Shown in pieces: positions 1-12,712 of a stretch of DNA of 64,000 nt (position 1 is the stretch's first letter; each line of letters opens with the position of its first letter). The notes under the pieces were generated by a model. That model saw only the letters and a list, made by a program, of their open reading frames with translations, was not told the origin of the DNA and searched no databases. The DNA is taken from the NCBI GenBank assembly GCA_000827265.1, contig KN834771.1:153650-217649 (forward strand), given 5' to 3'. The stretch is from Collybiopsis luxurians FD-317 M1 (Eukaryota > Basidiomycota > Agaricomycetes > Agaricales > Omphalotaceae). The translations under genes were made by a program, and so were the position numbers.

Positions 1-635
1 GCAAAAGGAAACCCTTCCAGCCACACACGTAATTATCGCAGCTGGCGCTTGGTCTCCTTCAATCTTGCCGTCCCTTCCCATATCCGCCACTCGCGCACAT
101 AGCGTCACTATCCATCCTAAACCATCAGTCACCATTGCCCCCTATGTCCTCTTTACTGAAATTGCATTACCTGACCGGCGAGGAGTCACCGTTTCTCCAG
201 AGATCTATGCTCGACCTGGCAACGAAGTTTATGCCTGCGGACCCGGTGACGACTCTTTTCTCCCAAAGAATGTCGATGATGTACTTGTAGACGAAGCGGC
301 TTGTGATGCTATTCAAAAGCACGTCGCGAGCATCTCTCCGGAACTTCGAGAAGGGACTGTACACAAGCGGCAAGCTTGTTTCCTCCCTACCGTCGAGACT
401 GGTGGAGGACCCATAGTAGGCGCTGCTTCTTATATTGCTCAAGGCTTGTTCATCGCAACGGGACATACCTGCTGGGTAAGGAGTTTAAAAACATCTTTAA
501 ACGCGAAGGCTAATGCTCTTACCTTAGGGTATATGTAATGCACCGGGAACTGCTAAAGCTTTGAGTGAGCTTATCATGGACGGAAGCATCAAGTGCGCCA
601 ATTTGAAACGACTGAATCCGTCGAATTTCCTGTAG
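1..635 (+). CDS. TDA3-like FAD-dependent oxidoreductase, 3' end
   Basis: Partial gene; the 5' part lies before the window. Exons 1-475 and 528-635, with a 52-nt GT-AG intron at 476-527; stop TAG at 633-635. The reading frame (frame 2) gives THVIIAAGAWSPSILP, a segment typical of the FAD-binding fold of the DAO superfamily, and the spliced end reads GHTCWGICNAPGTAKALSE, the C-terminal FAD-contact region of that family. The closest named family I know is yeast Tda3, a putative oxidoreductase linked to endosome traffic. Enzyme substrate is unknown. Family placement is from recognition of motifs, not from a search; other DAO-family oxidoreductases remain possible. Confidence 0.8.
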
Positions 636-2411
636 GAATGGAATTTACGTGCTTCGAATGAATGTCCAGACCAATAATCAAGACTCGGACCCCCTACTTT
701 GATTTATCTAGTAATTTCATATGAGCCTTAAAGTGCGTAGCGTATCTCCGCGTTTTGAGGAAGGTATATACACAGCTACATAGCAAGAGTTTGCCGTCGA
801 CTAGGAACTTGGTTCTTAAAATGATCAAAGCACTGACTTCAATAATAATTAGTTGCCCGCATAGGATGGGATATACTGGCCAAAGTCCGATTTCCGAACG
901 TCTAGTGTATATCAACTCTATCGCCTTGTATACATAAATACTCTTTCTTTCTGAACGCTATCGAATTCTTTGTTCGACGTTCAGGGCTCGACAGCCGTAT
1001 CTTGTCAACGGTCATTATAGAGTTTCCGTTCAATTTAGCGGCCCAAGTCCATGTCCGATATATTTCCTCGCAGCGGTTCCCCAATAGTCTGCCATTTATG
1101 GTTTAATGTCCTTGTCTCCAACGCTTGTTTCAGCCCGGGTAAGGATCCTAGAATCCTGAGTCACCAACGATCGCAAGTGCCAACTTGTGCCTAATTTTTG
1201 AGCATTTCTATCAATTCACGACCCGTACAAAGTGGCATGCAGATCACGCTGCATGATTCAATACCAAATACTGGACATGTAGGTATTTTTTGATTCTGAG
1301 TCAACGTCTGTCCACAAATTGTCAAGAGTCAGGGATGCGCGAGAGTGTGAGTGTTTCGGTCAGAGCCAGAGAGCATCTCGAATTCGCCGGATTTCCGCCA
1401 CCTATACGGCCGCCAAAATAATCACGTCTTTCAAAATAAGTAGCCTCTACTTATACTCGAGTATACTCCAGTTCGCAATGCCGATAATAAGTTGGAACAA
1501 TATAGCGAGGCGACAGTGCGCATTCGACGCCACACTTCTTGGCCGAAAGGGCCGTAGTGATCGGTTCCTGAAATATTGTATCGATTTTCATCCGAATTGA
1601 GAGGATACAAAGAATTCAAGCTAGAATTTGCGTTTACTGCAGTATCAGACTACTAAGATTTGAGAGCAGTTGGTATCGAGCCATGCGAGGCTCTCGAGAT
1701 TCCATCGAACTATATCATGGACATGAAACTCGTTCCACAAACAGCACATCAGCCTCGTGGAGATCCATCTCGAATCAAGGGCAATTCAAATCAATCCGCA
1801 AACGCGCAATTTTGAATTTTCTCTGGAGCTATGCGTAAAGCATTGGGAAAATTGCGAGGTGGCTTCTGAAGTCGTTCAAATATTCTAAAGCTCATTGGTT
1901 AGAGTGGCTAACGTACGCGTCCGGTTAATACAACGGCACCGATGGAATCAAAGATGAATTTTTTTTCGGTCTTCGGAGGACGGAATGATAGAGTACGTAA
2001 TTCCACAATCACTTTAATTTTTCGCGGCTCGCGCAGCTATGTAATCACTCTTTCTTTCTTGCCTTTTCCTCACCTTCTTTTTTTTTTCTTTACGACGTGT
2101 TTGCCCACTTAACAGCGGTCCTCTGAGCTGTCCAAAGGTTGTGTTGCTTTCAATTGGAACGCAGCCTAGCGTCTTCGCCTCCGCTCATTCAATCCGCTGC
2201 TGTCACGACCTTTCTACGTCTACGAGTATCCATTAATATCCAATCTCCCTATATCGGCCAACGATAAGATGCATCGCCCATCGTTGCTTGCACGCAAAGA
2301 ACCTTTGGAGTAATTTTAACCCTTTATTTTCTGTGCTCATTGTCTAACTGTACACGGAACAGCGCTCTGTGCCAACACTATAATGTGGCTAAGACTGCTT
2401 ATCCCCTAGGG
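636..2411. other. Intergenic region, promoter of next gene at its end
   Basis: No credible gene. Short ORFs on both strands show no recognisable protein and no conserved splice structure. Positions about 2040-2120 are strongly pyrimidine-rich on the plus strand (runs of C and T), as is common upstream of basidiomycete genes, and probably form part of the promoter of the gene beginning near 2412. Confidence 0.5.
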
Positions 2412-2960
2412 ATGCCTTTACCCGCCTATTTCGACATGCCCATCACGAGAGACGCTCACATGCCCTCCCACGTACTCGCATTGTACCCAACGACAACCTC
2501 TTCTGCCCCACCTCTCATGGTTCCGGTAGATGCAGCAATGTATAATAACGGTTTCAGGGTTGACTTGATACCGCCCGCTATACCAGGCTCCCTCGCACCT
2601 GTACCCTACCACCATCCAACCACAGGAATACCGACAGTTTCCTTGCCTGTTGTCTCCATATCCGTTCCTCACGTACCGTCGGTCCCGCTGTTGTTACTCT
2701 TTGGACTGAGGCTCGAAACACAGACCAATCTCCTTGCACACCACCTTCTGCCAGCGCAGGTAATTGAAGAATTTCCAAATGCAGCTGCAATGGCTCAAGT
2801 TATGGCGTCGCTCTCCGACGAGGAGCTGCAACGACGCGTTGCATATAATCAGGGGATCTGGAAAAATGTTCTCGCCTTGGATCTGAAGGACCAAAGCGTC
2901 GTGGAACTTATCCAGACCGCCTGGAACGTCACTGCCGAAGCGCGACGTTTACGTTGGTAA
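2412..2960 (+). CDS. Basidiomycete-type hypothetical protein, about 182 aa
   Basis: Single-exon ORF; the first in-frame ATG is at 2412 and the stop TAA at 2958-2960. The frame is open upstream to about 2340, so an upstream spliced start is possible. The middle is Pro/Val-rich (HHPTTGIPTVSLPVVSISV) and the C-terminal half is helical and charged (EEFPNAAAMAQVMASLSDEE, then WNVTAEARRLRW at the end). This looks like a small conserved basidiomycete domain of unknown function; I cannot name it with certainty. No signal peptide or clear membrane helix except a short hydrophobic VPLLLLFGL stretch. Function unknown. Confidence 0.6.
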   Translation: MPLPAYFDMPITRDAHMPSHVLALYPTTTSSAPPLMVPVDAAMYNNGFRVDLIPPAIPGSLAPVPYHHPTTGIPTVSLPVVSISVPHVPSVPLLLLFGLRLETQTNLLAHHLLPAQVIEEFPNAAAMAQVMASLSDEELQRRVAYNQGIWKNVLALDLKDQSVVELIQTAWNVTAEARRLRW

Positions 2961-5329
2961 ATGCCAATAACTTAGCCGAAAATGATTCTGGTTCCTTGTA
3001 TTCTGTCACACATAGCGGACTACTTACTTCTACCTCTTTATATCTTCCGATCTTTCATCTCATCCTCCCCTATCCTATGGTGGCATATTTTCTTTTCCAC
3101 TTGCCCAAATCATGTCTAGAAGCGCTGCCATTCGTTTTAATACCTCGCTCGTTATAATATTCCTAACGGTATCATTCGCTTTCCAACTTCTCTGGGTACA
3201 CGTTCGCTTTCGCGCTATCTTTGTTCCGCCTATATTCAGACACTTGCTACGTATCATACGTCGGGTTGTGCTTTGTCTTTTTAATTGCTATTTGCTTTCC
3301 TGACCCTATAATTGAATAACTTCCTCGAGTACGTCCTTCGATATAATACATACAGAAATATGACTCTTTCATTACTATTCTACCTTGCCGTCAGGTATTG
3401 GATCTTGACGAAACTAGGATGAGAACTTGACGCTAACCGAGTCCATATGAAGTCGATATTCGGGTGCTTTATTGGAAGATTTCAAGCACCGCTCGGGAGG
3501 GGGGATTGGTAGCCTGAACCTTAAGTCGACGCAGGTCGATCCCGAATTACCCTTGGAGGGACACTCGATTTTCTTCTCAAGAAGTCAAAGTGCAAATCAA
3601 TCAGCTCGTGTCGCCTCATTTTCTCGCTTGAGTACGTAGGACTTTTCAAAGGCAAGTCCCGATTCTATTCTAAGTGTTGAATGCTCAATTGGTGTGTATT
3701 TTTTCTCCGGATCCAAGGAACGCATTCCCATTGCAGTCGCGGTATCACCTCAATTACTTTTAAGGGAGGGTTTGGCAGTTCACCATCCTATTATTAATAA
3801 TTTCCAGCGCACACATGGAGGCTAAGGACATCATCAACGAAGATGCCTTTTTTCCGAGGCCAGAAACGGCGTCCTGATACCTCGTGAGGATTTGATTCAA
3901 AATTAACGGTTAGTAGATTCTGTGAACATCATGAACATCATCTAGTCTGATCTGTCACATTGTAACATTTCGAATAGACAATCTTCCTTCGATTAAGCCT
4001 AGCGAAGATTTAAGGATCTAATGAATAACATCCTTGTCTAAGTATGATGGTCAGGATGGTCCCCGCCCTGTTTGACGCAACTTGTTGAATACATCCCTCT
4101 TACTTAGTTTACCAAACACCCGAATAATGCTACGGCAAGTAGGTACACGACTCGAGTTCCAAAAATCAAATTAAATGTGTGAGACATAAGGTTCCTGCAT
4201 TTACTGGAAATGTTGAACTCGCTCCGAGTCTTTAGAATCCTGAACCGAATACTTTTGACAGATTACTCACATTGCAGAGCTTCTCCAAATACACCACTGA
4301 GAGGCATGCGGAGCGGAGCCTTTGGTATTTGGTTTCTGAAAGATTGATACGCACTGCGTGAAGAAGTATTCTCTTGCGGTCCGAAAAAATCGAATGATAA
4401 AAGGCTATCTGTTTCCTTCCAAAACGGCTTGCATTTTCGCAGGACACGGTCACGCAAATGTCACGTGCTATACAAAGATTATTTGGGATGTACGTATGAC
4501 CGATTGATACGGTTGAAATAAATGGGAAAATGATCTCAAAGGTTAAGTTTGATCCTTGTTATGCGCGGTTGACGAGATGCGCCGCATCTCAACTTTGTCA
4601 CTGACGGTTTTAAGCTGAAGCAGCGAAAGGACGCGATATACACGTCACTTACCAGTGACACCACAGCAGACAGGAAAGCATCGGGGGTGAGAGCCCGAAA
4701 CTTAAAGCTCCGTTGCCGTATTTGATCTTGTCTGCTATCAGGATCACTGTCAGTGGCGAGGTGGCTACGATAACCTCCACTCACAAGGCACTAGTACTCA
4801 TTCGATATCGCTCAAACAGCCCCCACACCGCCAAAGTGACGAAAAGACTTTCCTGCGATCTATACAAATACAACATACATTAACGAATAATTCGACGTTC
4901 AAATCGCAACAGCACTATGACCATAGCTAGAGGGAAGGAAAAAAAAAGTACTACGTTTATGTACAAGAAAAAAACCTGTGTCGAGTACTTGGACCGTTAG
5001 ACGTATGTCGTACCGTACATCGTCGACAAGCGATATGATTTGGTGTGATGAAAAACACACGAAAAGAAAAAAACATGCGACGAAATCATACCCCCTTCAA
5101 ATCGACTGCATATATGGCAGGAGTGGAATGATTCAATGACGAAGAGATACGCGACAAAATCGTATCCCCAGCCAGTCCAGCTGGTGTATGTCGTAGCCTC
5201 GTAGGAGTCCGTTACTAAGAAAGAAAAGCATAGAGTAGAGGAAAAAAAAAACAACAGAAAAATGAAACCTCAAAAAACATCGCCCCCGCAATAACGTACA
5301 GTGATACACCTTGGCATCGTGGTTCGTAA
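2961..5329. other. Intergenic, no gene seen
   Basis: About 2.4 kb between convergent genes. Two overlapping minus-strand ORFs (4232-4457) and several others are short, lack recognisable motifs and have no conserved introns. Homopolymer A runs at 4938-4970 and 5060-5070 and near 5240 lie in the 3' flank of the SAP-domain gene. I see no tRNA, transposon termini or tandem repeat here. Confidence 0.5.
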
Positions 5330-8300
5330 TCATGAACTAACACCCATCGCATCCGAACCGGTACCCGAAGCACCATTAACCCGAATACTAGATCCCCCAC
5401 CGACTCGGCTCTTCCTCCTCACATACTCGCTCTGCCTCGCCCTCTTCTTCGCACTCAACAGCACACTCACCTCACTACTCCTCGCCCCAGTCACGCCCAC
5501 ATGACTCCTCCGCGCACCACCTACACTCTTCCTTGGCGCCTTGTGCACACCAACACCCAAACTTGATCTCTTAGCTGCCAAGTTGACGGCAGCAGACGAG
5601 GAAGGGCCGGAGCCGGACCCTGACCCGGAACCGGAACCTCCTGCATGGCCCGAACTAGAGCTCCCAGAAGCGGTACGCTGAGAAGCCAATTTAGCGATAA
5701 CCTTTGAGCGCGAGATGCGCGGTTTTCGACCGGACAGGGAACGCGATTTCGTAGGTACAGTTTGAGAAGATCCACTCCGGACAGGCGAAGGGAGGCCTGA
5801 GCCTATGGGGACGACGAGGGGCTTGCTAAAGATCTTTCCGGGAGCAGGGCTGGCGTTAGTGTTGGTGTTGACATTTGGGCTGGGATTGCTATTGGAGGTC
5901 GAAGGTGAAGAATCAGACAGCGGCTTTGTGGTAGGAACGTTGAGGGTGTTCGATTTCAGCTTGTTCAGTGTAGCAGTCTTGGCTAGCGAGCTGGCTGTCG
6001 GAGCCAAAAGTCGAGAGCTTGTGGAAGGCACTGTACTACCACCCGGACGACTCAAGCTCCCACGGGTTCCAATACTAGAAACTCTCGAAGAAGGTGCAAA
6101 GGAGCTTCGCGAGGCGGCGGTTCCGCCGCTAGAAGATCCAGTAACACGACTCGCAACAGAGCTATTACGCGTAGACATAACTCCAGCTGACGATGACGTG
6201 CGAATACTGCTGCTCCTCGTCGGAGCCGCAAATGATGGGAGAGGAGAACGAGAACGGGCGGAATGGATCGTCGCTGCGACAGAGGCCAATGAAGTCATTG
6301 TTCCACTATTGGAAACATTTCTGGCATGAGAAGCTCGGGAGGAAGTTGATGAAACCTGGGTCCCGGAGGTCGATGGCTTAACAGGTCCAGAGCTGGCCAC
6401 AGAGACCTTCCTTTGTACACCAGAGGGAGGTGGGGCCAATTTACCTTTGGCATCTGAAGCTCCGGCTGTGGTGCTCGAAGCAGCAACAGGCACAGGTTTG
6501 GTGGTAGATACACGTGCCGGTGCAGGCTCAGAAGCTTTCTTGCTTCCACCCCAGACACCCTTCACCAGCGACTTCGCAGCCGACGATAAGAAACCAAAAC
6601 GTGACTTTGACGCTACCGGTTTCGGCGGTGGTTTATCTGAAAGAAAGTGTCAAGCGCTAACATAACCTCTCATCAAGCGAATAACTTACGAAGAACACTA
6701 TTCCGAGAAACACTAGCTCGTCCTCGGCCCATACTAGCTCGCCCATTCGCAGCACTGCTTCTCCTTCTCGCACGGTTCATCTCCAACTTTCTACGAATCG
6801 CTTCACGTTCCTTCTCCGTCCTCTCCGTTGCTGTCGCCTCCTCCTTGGCCTTGACCTTGCTCTCAACCACAGTAGCATCGGTCTGAGAAAACTCCACTCT
6901 GGCTTTCTTTCCCGTCGGCGCGTCCTCCTCTTCCCCTTCATCATCATCGTCGTCTCCAAACCCACCAGGAATCTTCCGCCGACTGTTACTAATCACCCGC
7001 GTACTCGGTCTCTTCGCCTGACCGGGACGACCCTCCCCAAGGACATTCGACTTTCTCTTCTTTCCCACCTGCACCGGCTCATTATCATCATCTCCATCAT
7101 CATCATCTACCTCCAAACCCGCAGCACCAGGCCCCTTCCTAGACGGCGACGGACCAATCTTATTCTTCCTATCCAGATATCCCGCAATACTCTCCATCCC
7201 CGAAAACTGATCCTGATGCGCCCTTTCAAATTTGGACTTGACACCAAAGTTCTTCCTTAACGGTTTGATCTCCCTATCCGTGTAGGCCTTCTTGGTATTG
7301 GGAGAAAGATCGGCTGCCGCTCCGGGACGAAGAGTGGAGATGAGAGTCGTGCCAACGGTGTCAACACCATCAGCTAAGAGACGTCGATTCATCTCCTCCA
7401 GAACTGATGCAGCCGCAGACTTGAACTGAGCATCGGATACTCGATGCTGAGGGAGGGGAGAGCCAAAGATGAACGGTTCTGGCTTAGCGTTTGAAGAGGT
7501 AGGAGTGGGCAGAGGGAGAGCGAGTTGGGGTAGGGAAGAAAGACTGCCGGGCATAGGGGATTTGGACTTTGTAGGACTAGGACTCATGACGAGATCGTCT
7601 ACCGGCAAGTCTGGGTAGATCTTGACGTTCTCGCCTTGATTAGGACTTCCCAAAACGAGGTCAAACGCGGTATGCAGTGGCTTAAGCCGCGGCGTGTCTC
7701 CGTGCTCATTCTCATTGCTGAACCCAAAGATAGAGGTGGAAGGTTCAGGGGAATCCTCTGGACCAGTCATGGAAGACGAAGATACCAATCGGATAGTTGT
7801 AGTCGGGCCTGACGTGCTCTTTCTCGGACTTCCGATACCAATACTGAACCGGGCATTGCCCAAGCTCAGTCGAGCATTTTCGGGGGCAGGCATACCAGGT
7901 CGGAGGACGTGGCCGGGAAGAGGGGTATTATCTTCTCGGTTGGTGAAATCGAATTTAGAGAGAGTAGAGGCGGTAGGTGGGTTTGCGTTAAAATGAGAAA
8001 AATCGGAAAAGTGGTCTGTTTGAGGCATTTGAGACGGAGAAGGTGCAGGTATACTCGCGTACGGGGTAGAGGTCTTGGAAAGTTCGTCTTGATGGGCCGT
8101 GAGAGGTAAGTTGCCACTGGACGAGTTCACAGGCATAGGTGGTACTGGAGGAGGTTGGAGAGAAGTCAAGCTGTCGTAAGTGGTTGTGCTTAAAGCGGAT
8201 TTGGCGGAAGTGCTGCGCTTTAGGCCCAAGGAAGACGCCAAAGCTTTGATAGAGGAAGATACGGTAGAAGCTGTTGAATTCAATTAATTTCAACGAACAA

Positions 8301-8746
8301 AGGGAACAAAGAACAAGGCACCTACACTTTGAGCCACCGGTTCCAAACTCTCGATTTGAGCCAAGACTTTTCAAAGTTCCGTTTCTAGATCCGCCGCTTT
8401 CATTGTCTGCCTCTGCGATACTCTCCATGACTGTCCACTGCTCGCTAGGCCGAGGAATATCCATCTTATCCATTCTGCTGCCAAACGAATTCTCCTTGTC
8501 CTCATCATCCTTCCCATCTACCTCCATATTATCGCTATCATTCATATCACTTCTGGCGGCGATGCTCAGAGGTGCACCTTTCGGGAGATTCTCAGCCACC
8601 TTCTTGAGCCTTTCGATGAGTTCGACATTCTTCCCAGAGGCTTTAATTGAGTGAATTTTACAGAGCTTTACCAGCTGGTCGCGCTTGAGGGAGTGTAGGG
8701 CAGGAGAATTGAATAAAATTTCTGTTGTTTGTGAGGAGGAGGCCAT
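5330..8746 (-). CDS. SAP-domain protein, Ser/basic-rich, 1,102 aa
   Basis: Three exons on the minus strand: 8746-8326, 8270-6690, 6636-5330; introns of 55 and 53 nt with GTAGGT and GTAAGT donors. The spliced length (3,309 nt) is exactly in frame. Residues about 17-50 (LHSLKRDQLVKLCKIHSIKA and following) are a SAP motif, a helix-turn-helix that binds AT-rich scaffold DNA. The rest is low-complexity: Ser/Pro/Thr-rich regions, an Asp/Glu-rich stretch near residue 500, a KKRKS nuclear-type signal, an Arg/Lys-rich coiled segment before the second intron, and a basic Ser-rich C-terminal third. N-terminal SAP plus a long basic tail resembles the layout of nucleolar/spindle protein NuSAP, but that is inference only. 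The start at 8746 is chosen because it follows the shared promoter; an in-frame upstream start at 8839 is less likely. Confidence 0.8.
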
Positions 8747-9144
8747 GGTGTGCCACCCCAGTTTGAAAGCTTGATTTCGATGGTGATGGACGTTGTGTGG
8801 AAAAGTTTGAACCGCGTCGAAATCAACAACCTTTATCACGTGACCCCGTTGCCGGGCGCTAAATATATATATACTGTATACAACTCAACTACTCATATAC
8901 TCATAGCCAGTCAGCCCGGACAGTGGAATTATCTTTTGCTCTGTATACAGTACAGTACGGATGAAACCTTGAAGCAATAACTGACTCAATGTACTCGTAG
9001 TCGATATGACGAAATTCCTGTATCACCTTGACGTACCGATTTCTTCCGCTGCCTGCATGTTCCGTTCACTCCGTCTTCATCGTTGCCATCGAAAGCTATA
9101 TAAGGAGTTTCATCGCTCAGTATTACCTATCTTCGCTTTATCCA
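8747..9144. promoter_or_regulatory. Shared promoter of divergent SAP and NADH dehydrogenase genes
   Basis: A 398-bp interval separates two divergently read start codons. It holds a TATA-like AT run (ATATATATATACTGTATAC, about 8871-8889) and a second TATAAG-like motif near 9099 upstream of the plus-strand start. No other feature fits here, so it is presumably a bidirectional promoter. Confidence 0.5.
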
Positions 9145-11426
9145 ATGCTTCGAACAACTCCTTCATATCTACAATGCACTTTTAGCGCCAGGCGCGCCTT
9201 TTCTTCTAGCGTCCGCCGAGAAAAACAGCGTCTAGTTATTCTTGGATCCGGCTGGGGTGGCTATGAAATCCTCGCAGGGGTCGACAAGAAACGATGGGGT
9301 AAGCTTGTCGGTATCTTTCGAGGTATCTTTTTCTTATCTTGTATCATAGACGTTGTACTTGTATCCCCGAACAATTACTTCAATTTCACCCCCTTGCTAG
9401 CTAGCTGTGCAGTTGGAACGCTTGAGTTCCGTAGTGCGATCGAACCTGTGAGCTCTTGACTATTCTACGTCAAGACTTTGGCTCACCTCTCCATCTTATC
9501 CAGGTTCGGAGATACTCCCCGGCAGCGGTTAGTACCTAGTTGTTCGAATACATGAATTATCAAACTTATCATAATCAGGATATGTACCAAGCTTGGTGCG
9601 ACAGGATAGGTAAGCCTGACTACGCAGGACAGCATGAACCGTTCTTGATAAAAAGATTTAGACTTCAAAAACAAAATATTGGAATGTGTACGGCGATCTT
9701 CTCGTATCCCTAGTATGCTCGTAACAAATTACTAAGTAGATGCCCGCGACGAAACCTCTTCATGTGGCGTCATCGGGCGAAATTGCTTCTGATCATCTAA
9801 TTGCAACAACTACCCCGGAAAGAGGCAAAGCTTTCCCTCTCAAATACGACAAGCTTGTAATCGCAGTAGGAGCCTACTCACAAAGTAAGATCCCTTTACT
9901 TTCTATACCTCCGTCTGTACATCATATTAATTGTTTCCGCTAGCTTTCAATATCCCGGGCGTCAAGGAGCATGCTCATTTCCTGAAGGATGTTCGCGATG
10001 CGCGAGCAATCAGAAGTCGAATTTTAGAATGTGAGGATGACGCTCCCCCTACCATAAATTAGGCACTTTCCTGAGCTTGATCAAAATAACATCTAGGTTT
10101 CGAGCTAGCCAATCAACCAACTTTGTCTGATACCGAACGTCGGCATTTACTAAATTTCTGTGTCGTCGGTGGTCAGTTATATCGAACTCCATCGTCCAAA
10201 ACGATTTTGACGATCTCGCAGGTGGACCGACTGGAGTCGAATTTGCTGCAGAATTGCACGACCTGATACACGAAGAGATGCGAAAGTATTATCCCACTCT
10301 CGCGCGCTGGGTTCGCATCAACCTTTATGATGTTGCCCCCAACATTCTCGGGACCTTTGATCGTAATCTCGTCCAGTAAGCTCAGTTCACCGGGTGCATC
10401 TTCGACGGTTGACCTTTACTTTTCTTTTCCCGACAACAGGTTCGCCGAAAAAACGTTCCGTCGAGAAGGTATCACCATCTTGACGAGTCATCACGTTAAT
10501 AAAGTTGAAGCTGTACGTTGTTGCTTCTCTACTCATCCATTGTCACAGCTGCTCGCTCATTTCACACAATCATGATCAGGGGAAGCTCCATGTCCAAGAA
10601 CAAGGGGAGGTTCCATTCGGGATGCTCGTTTGGGCTACCGGACTTTCACCAAATCCTCTGGTTTCCTCGATTACTGAACTACAGAAACACGAAAAGTCCA
10701 AGAGGTAAAATTTGGAAGATATCCGTATAAATATCGTGTTTTTGACCTCGTCCTAGTATTATCGTGAACGAGCACTTGAACGCTCTAAAACTCGACGGCA
10801 CCCCAGATCCCAATGTCTTCGTAATCGGCGATGCGGCCTCCCTCGAAAATGCACCCCTTCCAGCAACAGCACAAGGTCGGCCGACTTATGTTTTTCAGCT
10901 ATCTTTGTTCTGATATTTGCCCCGACCTTGCAGTTGCCAATCAACAAGCAAAATACCTATACAAAAAGCTCAACAAAATTATCAAAGACCGACCTGCCGA
11001 ATCACCATTCGAGTTTCACAATCAAGGCAGTTTGGCTTACATCGGAAATTGGTATGTGAATTTTGTGTTCCCCTTTCGCACTACCTAGTATAACCTTGTT
11101 CGATGTATACAGGAAAGCTATCTATGATAGTCCGGAAAATGGTGGAATTCCAGGATTCAATAAAGAGTCTGGTCGTCTTGCTTGGTTGCTTTGGAGATCA
11201 GCGTATTTCACTCGAACGTTGAGTATCCGAAACAAGTGAGTAGTGCACCTCCAAGTTCCGAGTTCGTGTGTATACTGACTTGTCGCCTTTTTCCACAGGA
11301 TTCTCGTTCCTTTCTATTGGTTCCTCAATTGTAAGTTCATCTTTGGCTTTCCTCATTGTTCTTGGACCTGGACTGACTAGGTCTTGGTTCACAGGGATCT
11401 TTGGACGGGATTTGACCCGCTTTTAA
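9145..11426 (+). CDS. Mitochondrial type II (alternative) NADH dehydrogenase, 471 aa
   Basis: Sixteen exons: 9145-9298, 9350-9447, 9504-9527, 9579-9609, 9662-9687, 9740-9884, 9944-10030, 10097-10171, 10222-10375, 10440-10512, 10580-10704, 10757-10875, 10934-11051, 11113-11235, 11299-11330, 11395-11426. Introns are 50-67 nt and the sum (1,416 nt) is in frame. The N-terminus ([20 protein letters not shown]) is Arg/Ser-rich with no acid residues, a mitochondrial presequence. GSGWGG at residues 34-39 binds FAD; VVGGGPTG near 211-218 binds NADH; IGDA near 354-357 closes the FAD site; the C-terminus ends FGRDLTRF, as in fungal NDE/NDI enzymes. It oxidises NADH and reduces ubiquinone without proton pumping. 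No EF-hand insert is seen. Whether it faces the matrix (NDI1) or the intermembrane space (NDE1) cannot be told from sequence. Several exons are only 24-32 nt. Confidence 0.93.
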
Positions 11427-11629
11427 AGGTAACCAGTAGTCTGTGTGATATTCGAATAATTAAGGATACCCTACATAAATAATGTGTAATAATAATCCAG
11501 TCGTTCTCATCCTCCGAACTGCGATCCAGCGCAGCTTCAGTCCTCAAAGTAACACCTGCAGTACATATATAAAACGAGGTATTATGAGTGTCGAGTTCAG
11601 CCCGAGTCTGTCTCCCCCGCCAACACCCT

Positions 11630-12712
11630 TCAGAAACACCCAGACCGCATAGCGGCAGGTCCAAGTTTCTTCATGCCCAGCCTGAGCACCTCCTTTCGTT
11701 TAGGCGTAGAAGCAGGATCACCGTATATCTGCAAGTCGGAAATTACGGTAGACCACGAAGGGTCTATCCCACCAGTACACTCAATAGCCCCATTATCATC
11801 GAATCCGATATGCCCGACGTGAACAAACGTCTGTGTATTTGGGAGGGAAATAATCGCTGGAGTAATAGGTACCGTAGCCGCTTTTCTGAGCAGTGGTCTG
11901 TGCGGCTCCAATGTGGCTGCTCCGAGTCCAAGTTTGGTGGTAGATGAAGAAGGACCGAGGGTTGGAGTGCTCGAATTGTTTCTGCTGCCTAGTTGGGATC
12001 TAATAGACCGTCTGGAGCGGACGCTGGGGTCGCGTTTGGATGCGGTGCCGATGGATTTGTAGACTGATGAGATACGAGCCGTGAATGAAAGATTACCAGA
12101 GCGAAACTGAAACAGGCGTACACCTCGTCTGCGAGTCCTGCATGGCCGGACTGGGGAAATGCGCTTGAACCGTCAGTCCGAATTGCAGCCCCTCCTGATC
12201 ATCATCGAATAGGAACCCCCACATTCTGCTCTACATAGCGATGGACATAGTATAATCATCAAGGAAGCAGGAAATGATATGGAACATGGAGATTTACTAC
12301 TCGTTTCTGTTTTCGAAAAAGGTGGACTTACCCGGCCACTGAAGATATGGAAAAACGGTTTATCAATGCGATACGAGCAATCTTTTGGTAGCTGGAACAT
12401 CCACGAAATCTTTTCGGTCGATTCGTCTCTCAGACGGAACCAATATGTAGCGTTGGCGTCCTGGATGAGATCAGAGTCCTCGGCAGGGGACTCTACGGGC
12501 CCACCGGCTTCACCACTAGCTGAATTCAAGTCTTGTCCAAAGATGACAGTGCCCCGCTGATTGAAATACTGCCACTCGTATTCCGTCGCGCTGAACTTGG
12601 CGTGGTACAATTTCGCCGGAACTTGGGCCAGGACTCGCGAGGGGGCGGGGGAGGAGAGCATTGGATGAAGAATTGAAGGGGAGGATGATTGTCGTGCTAG
12701 TGCTAAGACCAT
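11630..12712 (-). CDS. WH1-CRIB (WASP-like N-terminal half) protein, about 305 aa
   Basis: Minus strand, probable exons 12712-12332, 12230-12171, 12106-11630 (918 nt, in frame). The first intron (101 nt) is well supported; the second (64 nt, GTTCAA donor) is a weak donor and other joins are possible. Residues about 30-150 form a WH1 domain: KLYHAKFSATEYEWQYF, YWFRLRDES, PFFHIFSGR, then SRMWGFLFDDDQEG in exon 2. Residues about 233-250 are a CRIB motif (ISLPNTQTFVHVGHIGFD), which binds Rac/Cdc42-type GTPases. A basic region precedes the CRIB, as in WASP proteins. There is no proline-rich region and no WH2-central-acidic tail, so it should not activate Arp2/3 itself. It probably regulates actin or polarity downstream of Cdc42/Rac. 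ATG at 12661 is an alternative start. Confidence 0.75.

Noticed and set aside
1884..1975. tRNA-like text (TGGTTAGAGTGG) followed by a T run
   Set aside because: No B-box, no acceptor-stem pairing and no anticodon arm that folds; not a tRNA.
5805..6329. 174-codon ORF antisense to the SAP-domain gene
   Set aside because: Shadow of a GC-rich low-complexity coding exon; no independent motifs or introns.
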